The notes below the pieces were generated by a model, which was not told the origin of the DNA, searched no databases, and saw only the letters and a list, made by a program, of their open reading frames with translations. This document shows positions 17,576 to 25,099 of a DNA stretch of 64,000 nucleotides, piece after piece. Source of the DNA: Methanolobus profundi (lineage in GTDB: Archaea; Halobacteriota; Methanosarcinia; Methanosarcinales; Methanosarcinaceae); contig NZ_FOUJ01000001.1 of assembly GCF_900114835.1 (NCBI RefSeq), positions 930,001-994,000 of the forward strand, in the 5' to 3' direction. Numbering within the stretch: position 1 is the stretch's first letter; each line of letters opens with the position of its first letter. Both the position numbers and the translations under genes were made by a program.

Positions 17576-19219
17576 TCATACTGCAGGCATGTCCCCTGTT
17601 GAGAATGATCTTATCTCCCTGTAGCTTATCGCCTTTACAGGACAGACACCAACACACCTCTTACAGCTCATTCCAAGACACAGATGAGCGGTATAATCCA
17701 CATAGACATGTCCGTCCTTCGGGACAACATGTAGTGCCTGCTCGGGACATTCACGTTCACATATCTTACACTGCATGCAGCCACTGGATTCCTCTTCAAT
17801 GATCATATCCAGGTCCTTTATGATCTTCAGACCCTGATATCCAGTGTCATCGATATCCTTATTGACCCTCTGTTCGATCGAAGGTATATCTGTGACCTCT
17901 GGCAATCCGGGCATTCCATATGCTTCAAGGAAATGATTATACATCTCAGCCTGCATACCTTCGGTCCAGTAGGCCAGTTCACATGCATAGATGTTCTTGA
18001 AAGTGTCATTGGAAGCCAGCATTATGTGATCTGCCTTTATCCTGTCAGCAAGCTCCACGATCTCATCCAGTTCAAAGTTCCCGAGAACCACGTCCTTTGC
18101 GAGTTCCAGTGACGTATTTCCGAACTGTACGATGTTCTTGGAGAACACAGGAGCAAGTCCTATCTTCCTTCCTTTCTCTGCATCGACATAGGTCCCTGAT
18201 GCACCAGACATATACATGTACTTCAGGTCCTCATACTTCAACCCGGACTCGATCAGCAATGTAAGATGAGCTGCTCTTATGGCACCGATAGCTTTTCCTG
18301 CCTCGGCTATGTCCTCGTCAGTAAGAAGGACGGTCTCACCAAGTACAAGTCTGCCCTTTGGCAGTTCAGGTAACTTCTTTATCAGGCCGGTATTTACAGC
18401 CAGAGAAATAGCTGAGATGACACCGGTTCCTGTGATACCTCTTGCATAGACCTCACCCTTTTCAACGATGACACCTGTTTCCGGATCGATCAGGTCACCT
18501 TTTCCAGGTTCCATATTCTCATCCAGAACCGTCATACGCCAGAAGCCATCCTCAATATTCACATCTGAAATAGCTCCCGGACTGGCAAGCATTCCGCATT
18601 TGATACCCTGACCTTCGATCGAAGGACCTGCTGCTGCACTGCATGTTACGATACGGTCACCGACCTTCAATGCCATCTCAGCATTGGTACCGTAATCAGT
18701 GACTATGGCGATCTCTTCCTGCCTGATGAAATCGGTCTTTATCATCATTGCAAGAGCATCGGCACCGATCTCATGTTCGATGGAAGGAAGGACTATGATC
18801 TCACATTCGTCCAGACCTGAATCGATACCAAAGATATCACTGCCTTTATAGATCCTAAGACCTCTTTTCACTTCCTCGATACCAAGCCTTCTCTGCATGT
18901 TCTTACCTGCATAGGCAAGATCCCTTATCTCGATATTCTGGAAAAGGGATAACTGGATAGGATTTCCACATACAGCTATCTTTGTGATCATCTCCAGAGG
19001 GATGTGTAATTCATCGAGCATCTTGTGGATAGTGTGGGTCATTATCTTGTTCGCACTATCCTGTCCTACCTGAATTGCAAAACCCAGGTGATCGATCACG
19101 TTCCCACCGGGAAGTGGATGCCTCATTGTCATTACTGTTTTTACAGCACTCTTTTTACTAAGGTTCAAAAGCTGCAACCGAAATCCGCTTGTTCCCAGAT
19201 CCAATGCAATTCCGTACAA
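17576..19219 (-). CDS. ramA: RamA-like corrinoid protein reductive activase
   Basis: The 547-residue product belongs to the ASKHA-domain activases that use ATP to reduce Co(II) corrinoid methyltransferase proteins to active Co(I). It begins YGIALDLGTSGFRLQLL (phosphate-1 loop of the actin fold), continues with VTDYGTNAEMAL and GASGTYVDAEKGRKIGL, and ends with two [4Fe-4S] motifs, CMQCKICERECPEQAL and CLGMSCKRCVGVCP. This is the order of RamA of Methanosarcina. I place the start at a TTG (19219), because AAAGGAGG stands about 9 nt before it and the protein then begins exactly where RamA does; an ATG at 19264 would precede that site. It is driven from a conserved promoter about 470 bp upstream. 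It may be a paralog specialised for the corrinoid protein at 24084. Confidence 0.9.
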   Translation of the reverse strand: MYGIALDLGTSGFRLQLLNLSKKSAVKTVMTMRHPLPGGNVIDHLGFAIQVGQDSANKIMTHTIHKMLDELHIPLEMITKIAVCGNPIQLSLFQNIEIRDLAYAGKNMQRRLGIEEVKRGLRIYKGSDIFGIDSGLDECEIIVLPSIEHEIGADALAMMIKTDFIRQEEIAIVTDYGTNAEMALKVGDRIVTCSAAAGPSIEGQGIKCGMLASPGAISDVNIEDGFWRMTVLDENMEPGKGDLIDPETGVIVEKGEVYARGITGTGVISAISLAVNTGLIKKLPELPKGRLVLGETVLLTDEDIAEAGKAIGAIRAAHLTLLIESGLKYEDLKYMYMSGASGTYVDAEKGRKIGLAPVFSKNIVQFGNTSLELAKDVVLGNFELDEIVELADRIKADHIMLASNDTFKNIYACELAYWTEGMQAEMYNHFLEAYGMPGLPEVTDIPSIEQRVNKDIDDTGYQGLKIIKDLDMIIEEESSGCMQCKICERECPEQALHVVPKDGHVYVDYTAHLCLGMSCKRCVGVCPVKAISYREIRSFSTGDMPAV

Positions 19220-19680
19220 ATTATTCCTCCTTTTGATAGTGAATTTTGAAAGGCTGCTGACCATTCACTGTTATATGCCGAATAATCTGTGAGATAAGTA
19301 TAAATAACGAATTCGAGCAAAAAATAAGAGCTGGCGATATAATCAACAGCTCAAACGTGAATGATATGATCGATAGAACAACGCCTTTATCAAAAAATAA
19401 TGCGATCGATAATATCAATGCTATTTATTTTATACTGAAACGATAGATAGATCGTCCATTTGTAAAGAGAAAAGGTCGCAGAGCCTTGTATTGTGTGGAG
19501 AGACCCTGCGACATGTGTAGATGGTACGTAGAATATCGCACAGTTGTGTAGAAATGGTATCTAATCATATCTTGAAGGCTGATCTCTAATGTTGGAAGTA
19601 GAGTGGATAGACCCTTGCAGTGCGATAGTCCCTGCATCTACGTGCACCTGTCACGTCATGACAGGTTTACAATTCCTAGT
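19220..19680 (-). promoter_or_regulatory. Long structured 5' leader of the RamA-like gene
   Basis: The conserved promoter at 19694-19742 predicts transcription from about 19670, leaving a leader near 450 nt with no convincing gene. Visible structure includes a perfect 8-bp hairpin, ACCTGTCA/TGACAGGT (19646-19666), paired GTCGCAG/CTGCGAC arms (about 19473-19514) and repeated AGGG-CT-TC(C)AC motifs. No B12-box sequence of the standard cobalamin riboswitch was recognised. A 70-codon open frame on the same strand (19425-19637) lacks a ribosome binding site. Confidence 0.5.
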
Positions 19681-19693
19681 ATCTGGTAAAAGG

Positions 19694-19848
19694 ATATATA
19701 ATAACCTCTGGTAATTGATCGATGATGCAATTATTATCAATAACGTAAACCTGGTCAAAATGATTGATCGTGAGAACAGGCAAATTCCAGATATAAGCAT
19801 ACAAAAGAACAGAGATATAAGAAGAATTTAAGCCATTGATATTATCAA
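19694..19848 (-). promoter_or_regulatory. Regulon promoter 1 (RamA-like gene): TATA block plus distal palindrome
   Basis: On the minus strand, a distal palindrome TTGATAATATCAA (19848-19836) precedes a 49-bp block (19742-19694). The block begins TATTGATAATAATT, contains TCGATCAATTAC, and ends in the TATA region GGTTATTATATAT. The block matches promoter 3 at 39 of 49 positions without gaps, and the TTGATA-to-TTGATA distance is 108 bp, the same as in promoters 2 and 3. Confidence 0.85.
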
Positions 19849-19930
19849 AAGTGTGGATCAGGAGATGTGCAGGTTCCACTTGAAAAGAATGATTCCTCGC
19901 TCAAAGACCTTGGTAAAGAAAGAAAAAGGA

Positions 19931-20713
19931 TCATTTGACCTGTTCTGCAAGGCCTCTGTAATGCAAAAAGAACTCCTGACCCCATTGTCGTGCAGTATCT
20001 TCAAAACTTATAACCTTTTTATGATCGAAGAATCCCTTCTTGTTGAAGAACGAGAGCAACAGAAGATTATCCGTGACCGAGATCGCACCTGGTTTTATAA
20101 TATTCTCATCACAAACGAACAGATGTGAGTTCTGGGATTCCATGATCGCATTATACTGCTCGGTGTACTCTTCCTTCAGTCTTTCATATACCGGCCTGGT
20201 AAGGATAAGGTTGTAATTCACTTCCTTTCTTGCCAGTTCTGCATAGTTGTTAGGACATGTGGGACAGAAGTACGAATAGAACGTGCATACATTCTTTGTC
20301 TGTTTAAGACTTGTAAGCAACTCCTTTGGTGGTTCGAAAAGATGGTTCAGGTCCGGTTCATGTATCATAACATCACCAAGATCCCCGATCCTGTCAAGCA
20401 ACATATCAGGTACTGCACCCAGATCCCTGCTTGCCCAGAAATCCTTGTTCCCTTCCACAACGTTCAGAGCCTCTATTAATGGTTTTATCTTCTTGAGAAT
20501 TATCTGCCCTACATGGGTCAATCTGTACTCATCATTCTCCTGTTCGATCAGTCCCTGCTCAAGAAGTATCTTTATCTGAGCCATGATCGCACTGGTGGTA
20601 CCATTGATAGAACTCTTTATCTCATCGATACTTGCCGGTTTTTCCATCAACATGATAAGAGTGTTCTTCCTCTTCTCTGACAGAAATACTGTACTAATCA
20701 ATTCTGTTTTCAT
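19931..20713 (-). CDS. Msr/FilR1-type winged-helix regulator (DUF1724)
   Basis: The 260-residue product has an N-terminal winged helix (about 1-70, SEKRKNTLIMLMEKPASIDEIKSSINGTTSAIMAQIKILLEQGLIEQ) and a C-terminal sensor domain. This is the architecture of the Msr proteins that control methyltransferase operons in Methanosarcina. A FYSYFCPTCPNNY motif (about 148-160) offers a CxxC redox or metal site. It is very close in sequence to the gene at 57439-58221. I chose the ATG at 20713, behind GGTGAG and matching the start of that paralog; an upstream start adds 18 unsupported residues. It lies between the RamA-like gene and a zinc-ribbon gene and is a candidate regulator of the shared promoters. 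Confidence 0.88.
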   Translation of the reverse strand: MKTELISTVFLSEKRKNTLIMLMEKPASIDEIKSSINGTTSAIMAQIKILLEQGLIEQENDEYRLTHVGQIILKKIKPLIEALNVVEGNKDFWASRDLGAVPDMLLDRIGDLGDVMIHEPDLNHLFEPPKELLTSLKQTKNVCTFYSYFCPTCPNNYAELARKEVNYNLILTRPVYERLKEEYTEQYNAIMESQNSHLFVCDENIIKPGAISVTDNLLLLSFFNKKGFFDHKKVISFEDTARQWGQEFFLHYRGLAEQVK

Positions 20714-20836
20714 GGTTAGCTCACCTGCCCTTCCTTTGATAGGGTCACCTGGTCCGACCGAACGCAACTGACCTGTAACTGGTAAAATACTGCCATTTTT
20801 TCACCTGAGATAAGGGGACCACAGCGACCCCCATTA

Positions 20837-21178
20837 TTATTGACCTGGTCTTTCTCCAAATGTGTGATGATATCGCTTGATGACAGATCCGATATAGTTG
20901 GATGTCATCCTGGATGATCTTTTTGACATGAAATTGTTCAGTGGGAACTCTGTATGACAATGTGTGCATCTGGCAAGTTCACAACCCCTGACCAGACTTG
21001 GACATCCTGTACATAGTTTTGCCCTTGAGTAGAATAGGTTGAAGGTAGTACCACACTCAGGACAATGTAGCATCCTGTTCGCGTCGTAGAAACTCTTGTT
21101 GACCCCCTTCCTTTGAAGCTCAAAAGAATATCTTTCATCACGCTTCAGGTCATCGATAAATCTTTTCTCATCTGACAT
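20837..21178 (-). CDS. Small zinc-ribbon protein, unknown function
   Basis: The 113-residue protein has a charged N-terminal half and a cysteine-rich centre: CPECGTTFN (about 50), CTGCP (about 68), C in RGCELARCTHCHTEFP (about 78-90). That gives four CxxC-like knuckles, enough for one or two zinc sites or a small Fe-S cluster. The basic C-terminus (KRSSRMTSNYIGSVIKRYHH) could bind nucleic acid. The start at 21178 is set by AAGGTGA; a longer in-frame start adds an unlikely hydrophobic stretch. It precedes the Msr regulator on the same strand by about 120 bp. I do not recognise a named family. Confidence 0.65.
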   Translation of the reverse strand: MSDEKRFIDDLKRDERYSFELQRKGVNKSFYDANRMLHCPECGTTFNLFYSRAKLCTGCPSLVRGCELARCTHCHTEFPLNNFMSKRSSRMTSNYIGSVIKRYHHTFGERPGQ

Positions 21179-21513
21179 CTTTTTCACCTTGTTGACTGCC
21201 ATACATGATTTTGAGTTCAGGTATATATATAACGAATTATGCAGGAAAATCAAATAGGCTCAAGAAATCTGTTGTCAGCAAAAAAACAATGGTCTTGATA
21301 AAATCAAAGCCTTGAACATAACAACTGGATCAGATATAATAATCTGTTTTATCCATATTTTATACATATAAAAAATGAGGAAGATATCTGAACAGAAAAA
21401 AGATACCTTCTGGCAAACTGCATTTTGCAAACTATCCAGTATTCCCTTATTCTATAACTGGAACGATCAAAAATGGTGTGTTAAAAATGAGAGCAGGTAT
21501 TTTGTGAGGATCC

Positions 21514-23682
21514 ATGGCATTTCAGAGATTGTTCGAGCCTGCGTATATTGGGAAATGCCATCTCAAGAACAGGATCATCATGGCACCTATTGGTAATATC
21601 AATATGGCAGACCCCACCGGACGTCCTCTTGATAAGATGACAGAGTACTTCAAAGAAAGAGCAAAGGGTGGAGCAGGACTATTGATAACCGGCCTTGTCC
21701 CTGTTTCCTATGGTATCGACCCCTGCCTTTACGAAGAGAACAACACAACATATTTTCCCCGTATCGATGGTTCTTCCAGAACAAGACTTAGCGGATGGAG
21801 AGACCTCACAGCAGCGGTCAAACCATATGGATCAAAGATATTCATTCAGCTTTCACCCGGACTTGGAAGAGTAGGTTCTCCTGAACCTGCATTGAAAGGA
21901 AAGATACTAAGATCTGCTTCATGGAACAGGAACTTCTACATACCCCAGGTACCTCATCTTCCACTTTCTGATCGCAAGATAAAGAAGATCATCAAAATGA
22001 TGGGACAGAGTGCAGCTAATGCGAAAGTATCAGGGTTCGATGGTATCCACCTGCACGGACATGAAGGATACCTGATGGACCAGTTGACATCTGCACCCTG
22101 GAACCGAAGGATCTTCGGCAGGTACAGGAACAGGTTCCAGTTCGGTATCGATGTTGTCAAGGAAATAAAGGAACGTTGCGGAGAGGATTTTCCTGTGATC
22201 TACAGAATAGATCTTACACAGGCGTTACAGGAAAGTTATGGAAATGAGGTTTTCAGGAAACGTTTCCACGGAAAAGAAAGAGATATTGAAGAAGGACTTC
22301 AGTTCTGTAAAGCTCTCCATGAAGCAGGTGTGGATGCATTCGATGTCGATAAGGGATGTTATGATAACTGGTTCTGGCCACATCCTCCTTCCTATTTTGA
22401 TGATGCTATATACGTCAAAGAAATGGCCGGCAAGCTAAAGGAGTTCTTCAGACAGGAAGGAATCGATACAAAAGTGATAGCTGTAGGTAAACTTGGAAAA
22501 CCTGAAACTGCTGAAAATGTCCTTGAAAAAGAATGGTCAGACTTTGTGATGCTTGGAAGACCTCTGCTTGCCGATCCATACTGGCCTGCTAAAGTAAAAG
22601 CTGGCAGAACAAAAGAGATCATCCATTGTATAGGCGACCATGAAGGCTGCATGGAATCGTTCAAAAAAGGCGGCCATCCCTGCTGTTCAGTGAACCCTTA
22701 CACCGGTTTTGAGGATACAAAGAAACTGGTCAGATCAGATACTATAAAGAAAGTGGCTGTCATTGGTGCCGGTCCTGCCGGTTGTGAAGCTGCTATGACC
22801 GCATTCAAGAGAGGACATGATGTAACTCTCTTCGAAAGAACTGACAGGATTGGCGGTCAGTTGTTCACTGCCGGTAAGATGGCAATAAAACATGATATCC
22901 GAAGGTATCTCGATAACCTGCAGTACCAGATAGGACTTATGGAGAAGAAAGGTCTGAAACTGGAGTTCAATAAGGAGATCAGGAACCATGACATCGCTGA
23001 TCAATATGATGTTATTATCTGCTGCAACGGACTGCGAACATCATTACCTGATATCAATGGGATCGATAACGTTGATCATATCGAGGCACGGGAGTTCCTG
23101 AACCGGAACATGAAGCTTTCGGCAGGTGTTAAAGATATAATGGTAGTAGGCGGTGGGATGATCGGTTGTGAGATCGCTTATTCCCTTGCCTGTGAAAAAG
23201 GAATAGATGTAACGCTGGTAGGAAGGAATAAGGAACTTATGCCGGAGACCACACATGCCAACCGGGCACAGATGCTCTGGATGATGATGGGAAAAGGTTC
23301 ACCATCTGGAAAGGAAGAGGATGTCCTTGAAAGAGCAATAAGGGTGTTGAATTCCTCTAATATAGTACGATTCTCAGATGGCAAAGCCCATGTTAAAGCT
23401 AACAGGGGAAGAAAAGACCCATACACACCCTGGAAGCCATTGATCCCTGAAAATGTAAAGGATCCCTTTGAAAAGGAACTTGACCCTGATGATGTGGAAG
23501 ATATCATCATCGACACCGATCTTGTGATCTTTGCTACCGGTGGGAAGGCAGATGATGCACTCTACTATGAACTGCTGAAAAGAGATGCTGCACCAGAGAT
23601 CTATTCAGTGGGGGATGCAAGTGGGACCGGAAGGGTCTGGGAAGCCGTTACCGGAGCTAATGAGATAGCCAGGAATATCTGA
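21514..23682 (+). CDS. Old Yellow Enzyme/FadH-like FMN-FAD oxidoreductase with altered Fe-S motif
   Basis: The 722-residue protein has the layout of 2,4-dienoyl-CoA reductase and trimethylamine dehydrogenase. An FMN TIM barrel (about 1-350, start FEPAYIGKCHLKNRIIMAPIGN, substrate-side HLHGHEGYLMDQL) is followed by a [4Fe-4S] segment, then an FAD domain (AVIGAGPAGCEAA, about 412) and an NAD(P)H domain (MVVGGGMIGCEIAYS, about 547). The cluster segment reads CIGDHEGC...CC, while the family has CxxCxxxC...C: the second cysteine is Asp. Trimethylamine dehydrogenase belongs to this family, so a role with methylated amines or enoates is conceivable. GAGG precedes the ATG. It stands just before promoter 2 but has no visible copy of the shared promoter itself. 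Confidence 0.88.
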   Translation: MAFQRLFEPAYIGKCHLKNRIIMAPIGNINMADPTGRPLDKMTEYFKERAKGGAGLLITGLVPVSYGIDPCLYEENNTTYFPRIDGSSRTRLSGWRDLTAAVKPYGSKIFIQLSPGLGRVGSPEPALKGKILRSASWNRNFYIPQVPHLPLSDRKIKKIIKMMGQSAANAKVSGFDGIHLHGHEGYLMDQLTSAPWNRRIFGRYRNRFQFGIDVVKEIKERCGEDFPVIYRIDLTQALQESYGNEVFRKRFHGKERDIEEGLQFCKALHEAGVDAFDVDKGCYDNWFWPHPPSYFDDAIYVKEMAGKLKEFFRQEGIDTKVIAVGKLGKPETAENVLEKEWSDFVMLGRPLLADPYWPAKVKAGRTKEIIHCIGDHEGCMESFKKGGHPCCSVNPYTGFEDTKKLVRSDTIKKVAVIGAGPAGCEAAMTAFKRGHDVTLFERTDRIGGQLFTAGKMAIKHDIRRYLDNLQYQIGLMEKKGLKLEFNKEIRNHDIADQYDVIICCNGLRTSLPDINGIDNVDHIEAREFLNRNMKLSAGVKDIMVVGGGMIGCEIAYSLACEKGIDVTLVGRNKELMPETTHANRAQMLWMMMGKGSPSGKEEDVLERAIRVLNSSNIVRFSDGKAHVKANRGRKDPYTPWKPLIPENVKDPFEKELDPDDVEDIIIDTDLVIFATGGKADDALYYELLKRDAAPEIYSVGDASGTGRVWEAVTGANEIARNI

Positions 23683-23778
23683 TAATTCTCTGAATTCAAG
23701 AATAGGAACGCGATCGTGTGAATGTGATCAGATCACAAAAACTTCTCTTTCGTTCAACAACTGATAATATTCATGCTT
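23683..23778. other. Short spacer before promoter 2
   Basis: No gene or strong hairpin is seen between the oxidoreductase stop and the distal palindrome of the corrinoid gene promoter. Confidence 0.4.
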
Positions 23779-23933
23779 TTGATAATATCAAAGGTGTTCT
23801 TTTTTTGCATACCGGGGTTTTTCTACAACATATAGATCCTGAATAGCCGATCTGCAATATCCACATTTTGAATTAAGAATATAGTATTGATAATAATTAT
23901 TTTGTTGATTAATTACTCTAAGTTATTATATAT
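23779..23933 (+). promoter_or_regulatory. Regulon promoter 2 (corrinoid protein gene): TATA block plus distal palindrome
   Basis: TTGATAATATCAA (23779-23791, perfect palindrome around a central A) is followed 108 bp later by the TTGATA of the 49-bp block at 23885-23933. That block contains TATTGATAATAATT, TTGATTAATTAC and the TATA region AAGTTATTATATAT. It matches promoter 3 at 43 of 49 positions with no gaps. In both, GAATATAG stands just before the block and a run of T follows the distal palindrome. Confidence 0.9.
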
Positions 23934-23943
23934 ATTCGTATGG

Positions 23944-23982
23944 GTAATGGTAAATTGTCAACCATTACAGATCCATGATCTG
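23944..23982 (+). promoter_or_regulatory. Two hairpins at the 5' end of the corrinoid gene leader
   Basis: GTAATGGT/ACCATTAC (23944-23951 with 23961-23968) and CAGATC/GATCTG (23968-23973 with 23977-23982) are adjacent perfect stems close to the expected transcription start, about 100 bp before the ATG. They could stabilise the abundant methyltransferase mRNA or serve as a regulatory structure. Confidence 0.45.
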
Positions 23983-24083
23983 TTCTGTTGACCTGATACA
24001 TAATTCACAGAACAATGTTCAGGAATGCAGCGAACTGAAATACCCCCATTCCTGGACCTTGACAAAAAGATCGGAGGTATTCT

Positions 24084-24749
24084 ATGGAAGAAAATGAGAT
24101 CATCAACGGACTGACCGATTCAGTGGTCAATGGAAAGAAGGATCAGGCAATCGAATTAGCAGAAAAGGCACTGGCAGAAGGTATTGATCCTTACATAGCA
24201 GTGATAAATGGTCTTGCAAAGGGCATGGAGATCATGAGCGAGAGATATGAGCAAAAGCAGGCATTCATGCCACATCTCCTGATGGCTTCCAACGCAATGT
24301 ACGGAGGTATGGACGTACTCGTACCACACATCAAGACCGAAGGTGAAGGAGCAAGAAAGGTCCTTGTCATCGGCAGTGTGGAAGGAGATGTACACGATAT
24401 TGGAAAGAACCTCGTAAAAACCATGATGAGTGCTGTTGGTTTCGAGGCTATAGACCTTGGTAAGGATGTACCTGTCGAACAGTTCGCAGAAGCTGCTGTC
24501 GAGCACAAGGCAGACGTCGTATCTATGAGCACACTCATGACATCAACAATGGATAACATGCAGAGGGTCATGGACAGTCTTGAGAGCAGAGGCATCAGGA
24601 ACAACCTGAAGGTGATCATCGGTGGTGCACCTATAACTGCAGACTTTGCAGACGAGATCGGTGCAGATGCGACCAAGACCGATGCCATGGAAGCTGCAAG
24701 ATGGGCACAGGATGCAGCAGCAGCACTTTCACCTGAAAGGTGGAGCTAA
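24084..24749 (+). CDS. Corrinoid (B12-binding) methyl-carrier protein, MtaC/MtbC/MttC family
   Basis: The 221-residue protein has the standard form of methanogen and acetogen methyl carriers. An N-terminal four-helix cap (about 1-90, AEKALAEGIDPYIAVINGLAKGMEIMSERYEQKQAFMPHLLMASNAMYGG) precedes a Rossmann B12 domain with EGDVHDIGKNL. His104 is the lower axial cobalt ligand. The later STLMTSTMDNM and GGAPITADFADEIGAD are also diagnostic. It carries a methyl group between a substrate-specific methyltransferase and a methylcobamide:CoM methyltransferase. GGAGG precedes the ATG. No substrate-specific partner is adjacent; the promoter is shared with the UroD-family gene at 53925. Class (MtaC, MtbC, MttC, MtpC) cannot be settled by eye. 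Confidence 0.92.
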   Translation: MEENEIINGLTDSVVNGKKDQAIELAEKALAEGIDPYIAVINGLAKGMEIMSERYEQKQAFMPHLLMASNAMYGGMDVLVPHIKTEGEGARKVLVIGSVEGDVHDIGKNLVKTMMSAVGFEAIDLGKDVPVEQFAEAAVEHKADVVSMSTLMTSTMDNMQRVMDSLESRGIRNNLKVIIGGAPITADFADEIGADATKTDAMEAARWAQDAAAALSPERWS

Positions 24750-24979
24750 AGATCAAACGACTACAGAAAAGGCACAGACAACATGTTCGGCCTTATCTGA
24801 TCCATGCCCATGCCCTGGTTCACAGATCAGACAGGCCACACAAAGCAACAACCAACCATCAGGAAGAACTGCCGACTATCAAAGACTCACCCGGCAGTTA
24901 ATACGCACATTCGAACAGGTCCGTGCCGGTACTGTAGTATGATGACGGGACCCTGACAGCTAACTAAGGAGGAATGGAC
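24750..24979 (+). other. Gap with an open, protein-like frame (CPCPG motif), possible relic
   Basis: One frame is open from within the corrinoid gene to 24942 and, after that gene's stop, reads TCSALSDPCPCPGSQIRQATQSNN...LTRQLIRTFEQVRAGTVV. It looks like real protein with a Cys-Pro-Cys-Pro element but has no start codon or ribosome binding site after 24749. It may be a relic of a gene fused or inserted here, or chance. Confidence 0.3.
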
Positions 24980-25072
24980 ATGTCAGTTGGTCCTGTTCAT
25001 CCTATATCCATTTCACAGAGAATTAAAAACAAAATTTGTTCCCTGATCCGTGATACGGGTCTTATTTCATAA
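24980..25072 (+). CDS. Short ORF, 30 aa, with strong ribosome binding site
   Basis: TAAGGAGG stands 7 nt before this ATG. The peptide MSVGPVHPISISQRIKNKIC ends SLIRDTGLIS. It lies between the corrinoid protein and methyltransferase genes, in the same direction. The strong site argues for translation; it may encode a small protein or act as a leader that couples the two genes. No homology is recognised, and it could also be the remnant of a longer gene. Confidence 0.4.
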   Translation: MSVGPVHPISISQRIKNKICSLIRDTGLIS

Positions 25073-25099
25073 TTATAAAGATTACAGGAGTTCACTTCA

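Noticed and set aside
19425-19637. 70-codon frame in the leader of the RamA-like gene
   Set aside because: No ribosome binding site, and the sequence consists partly of repeated motifs and hairpin arms, so it is better explained as structured leader RNA.
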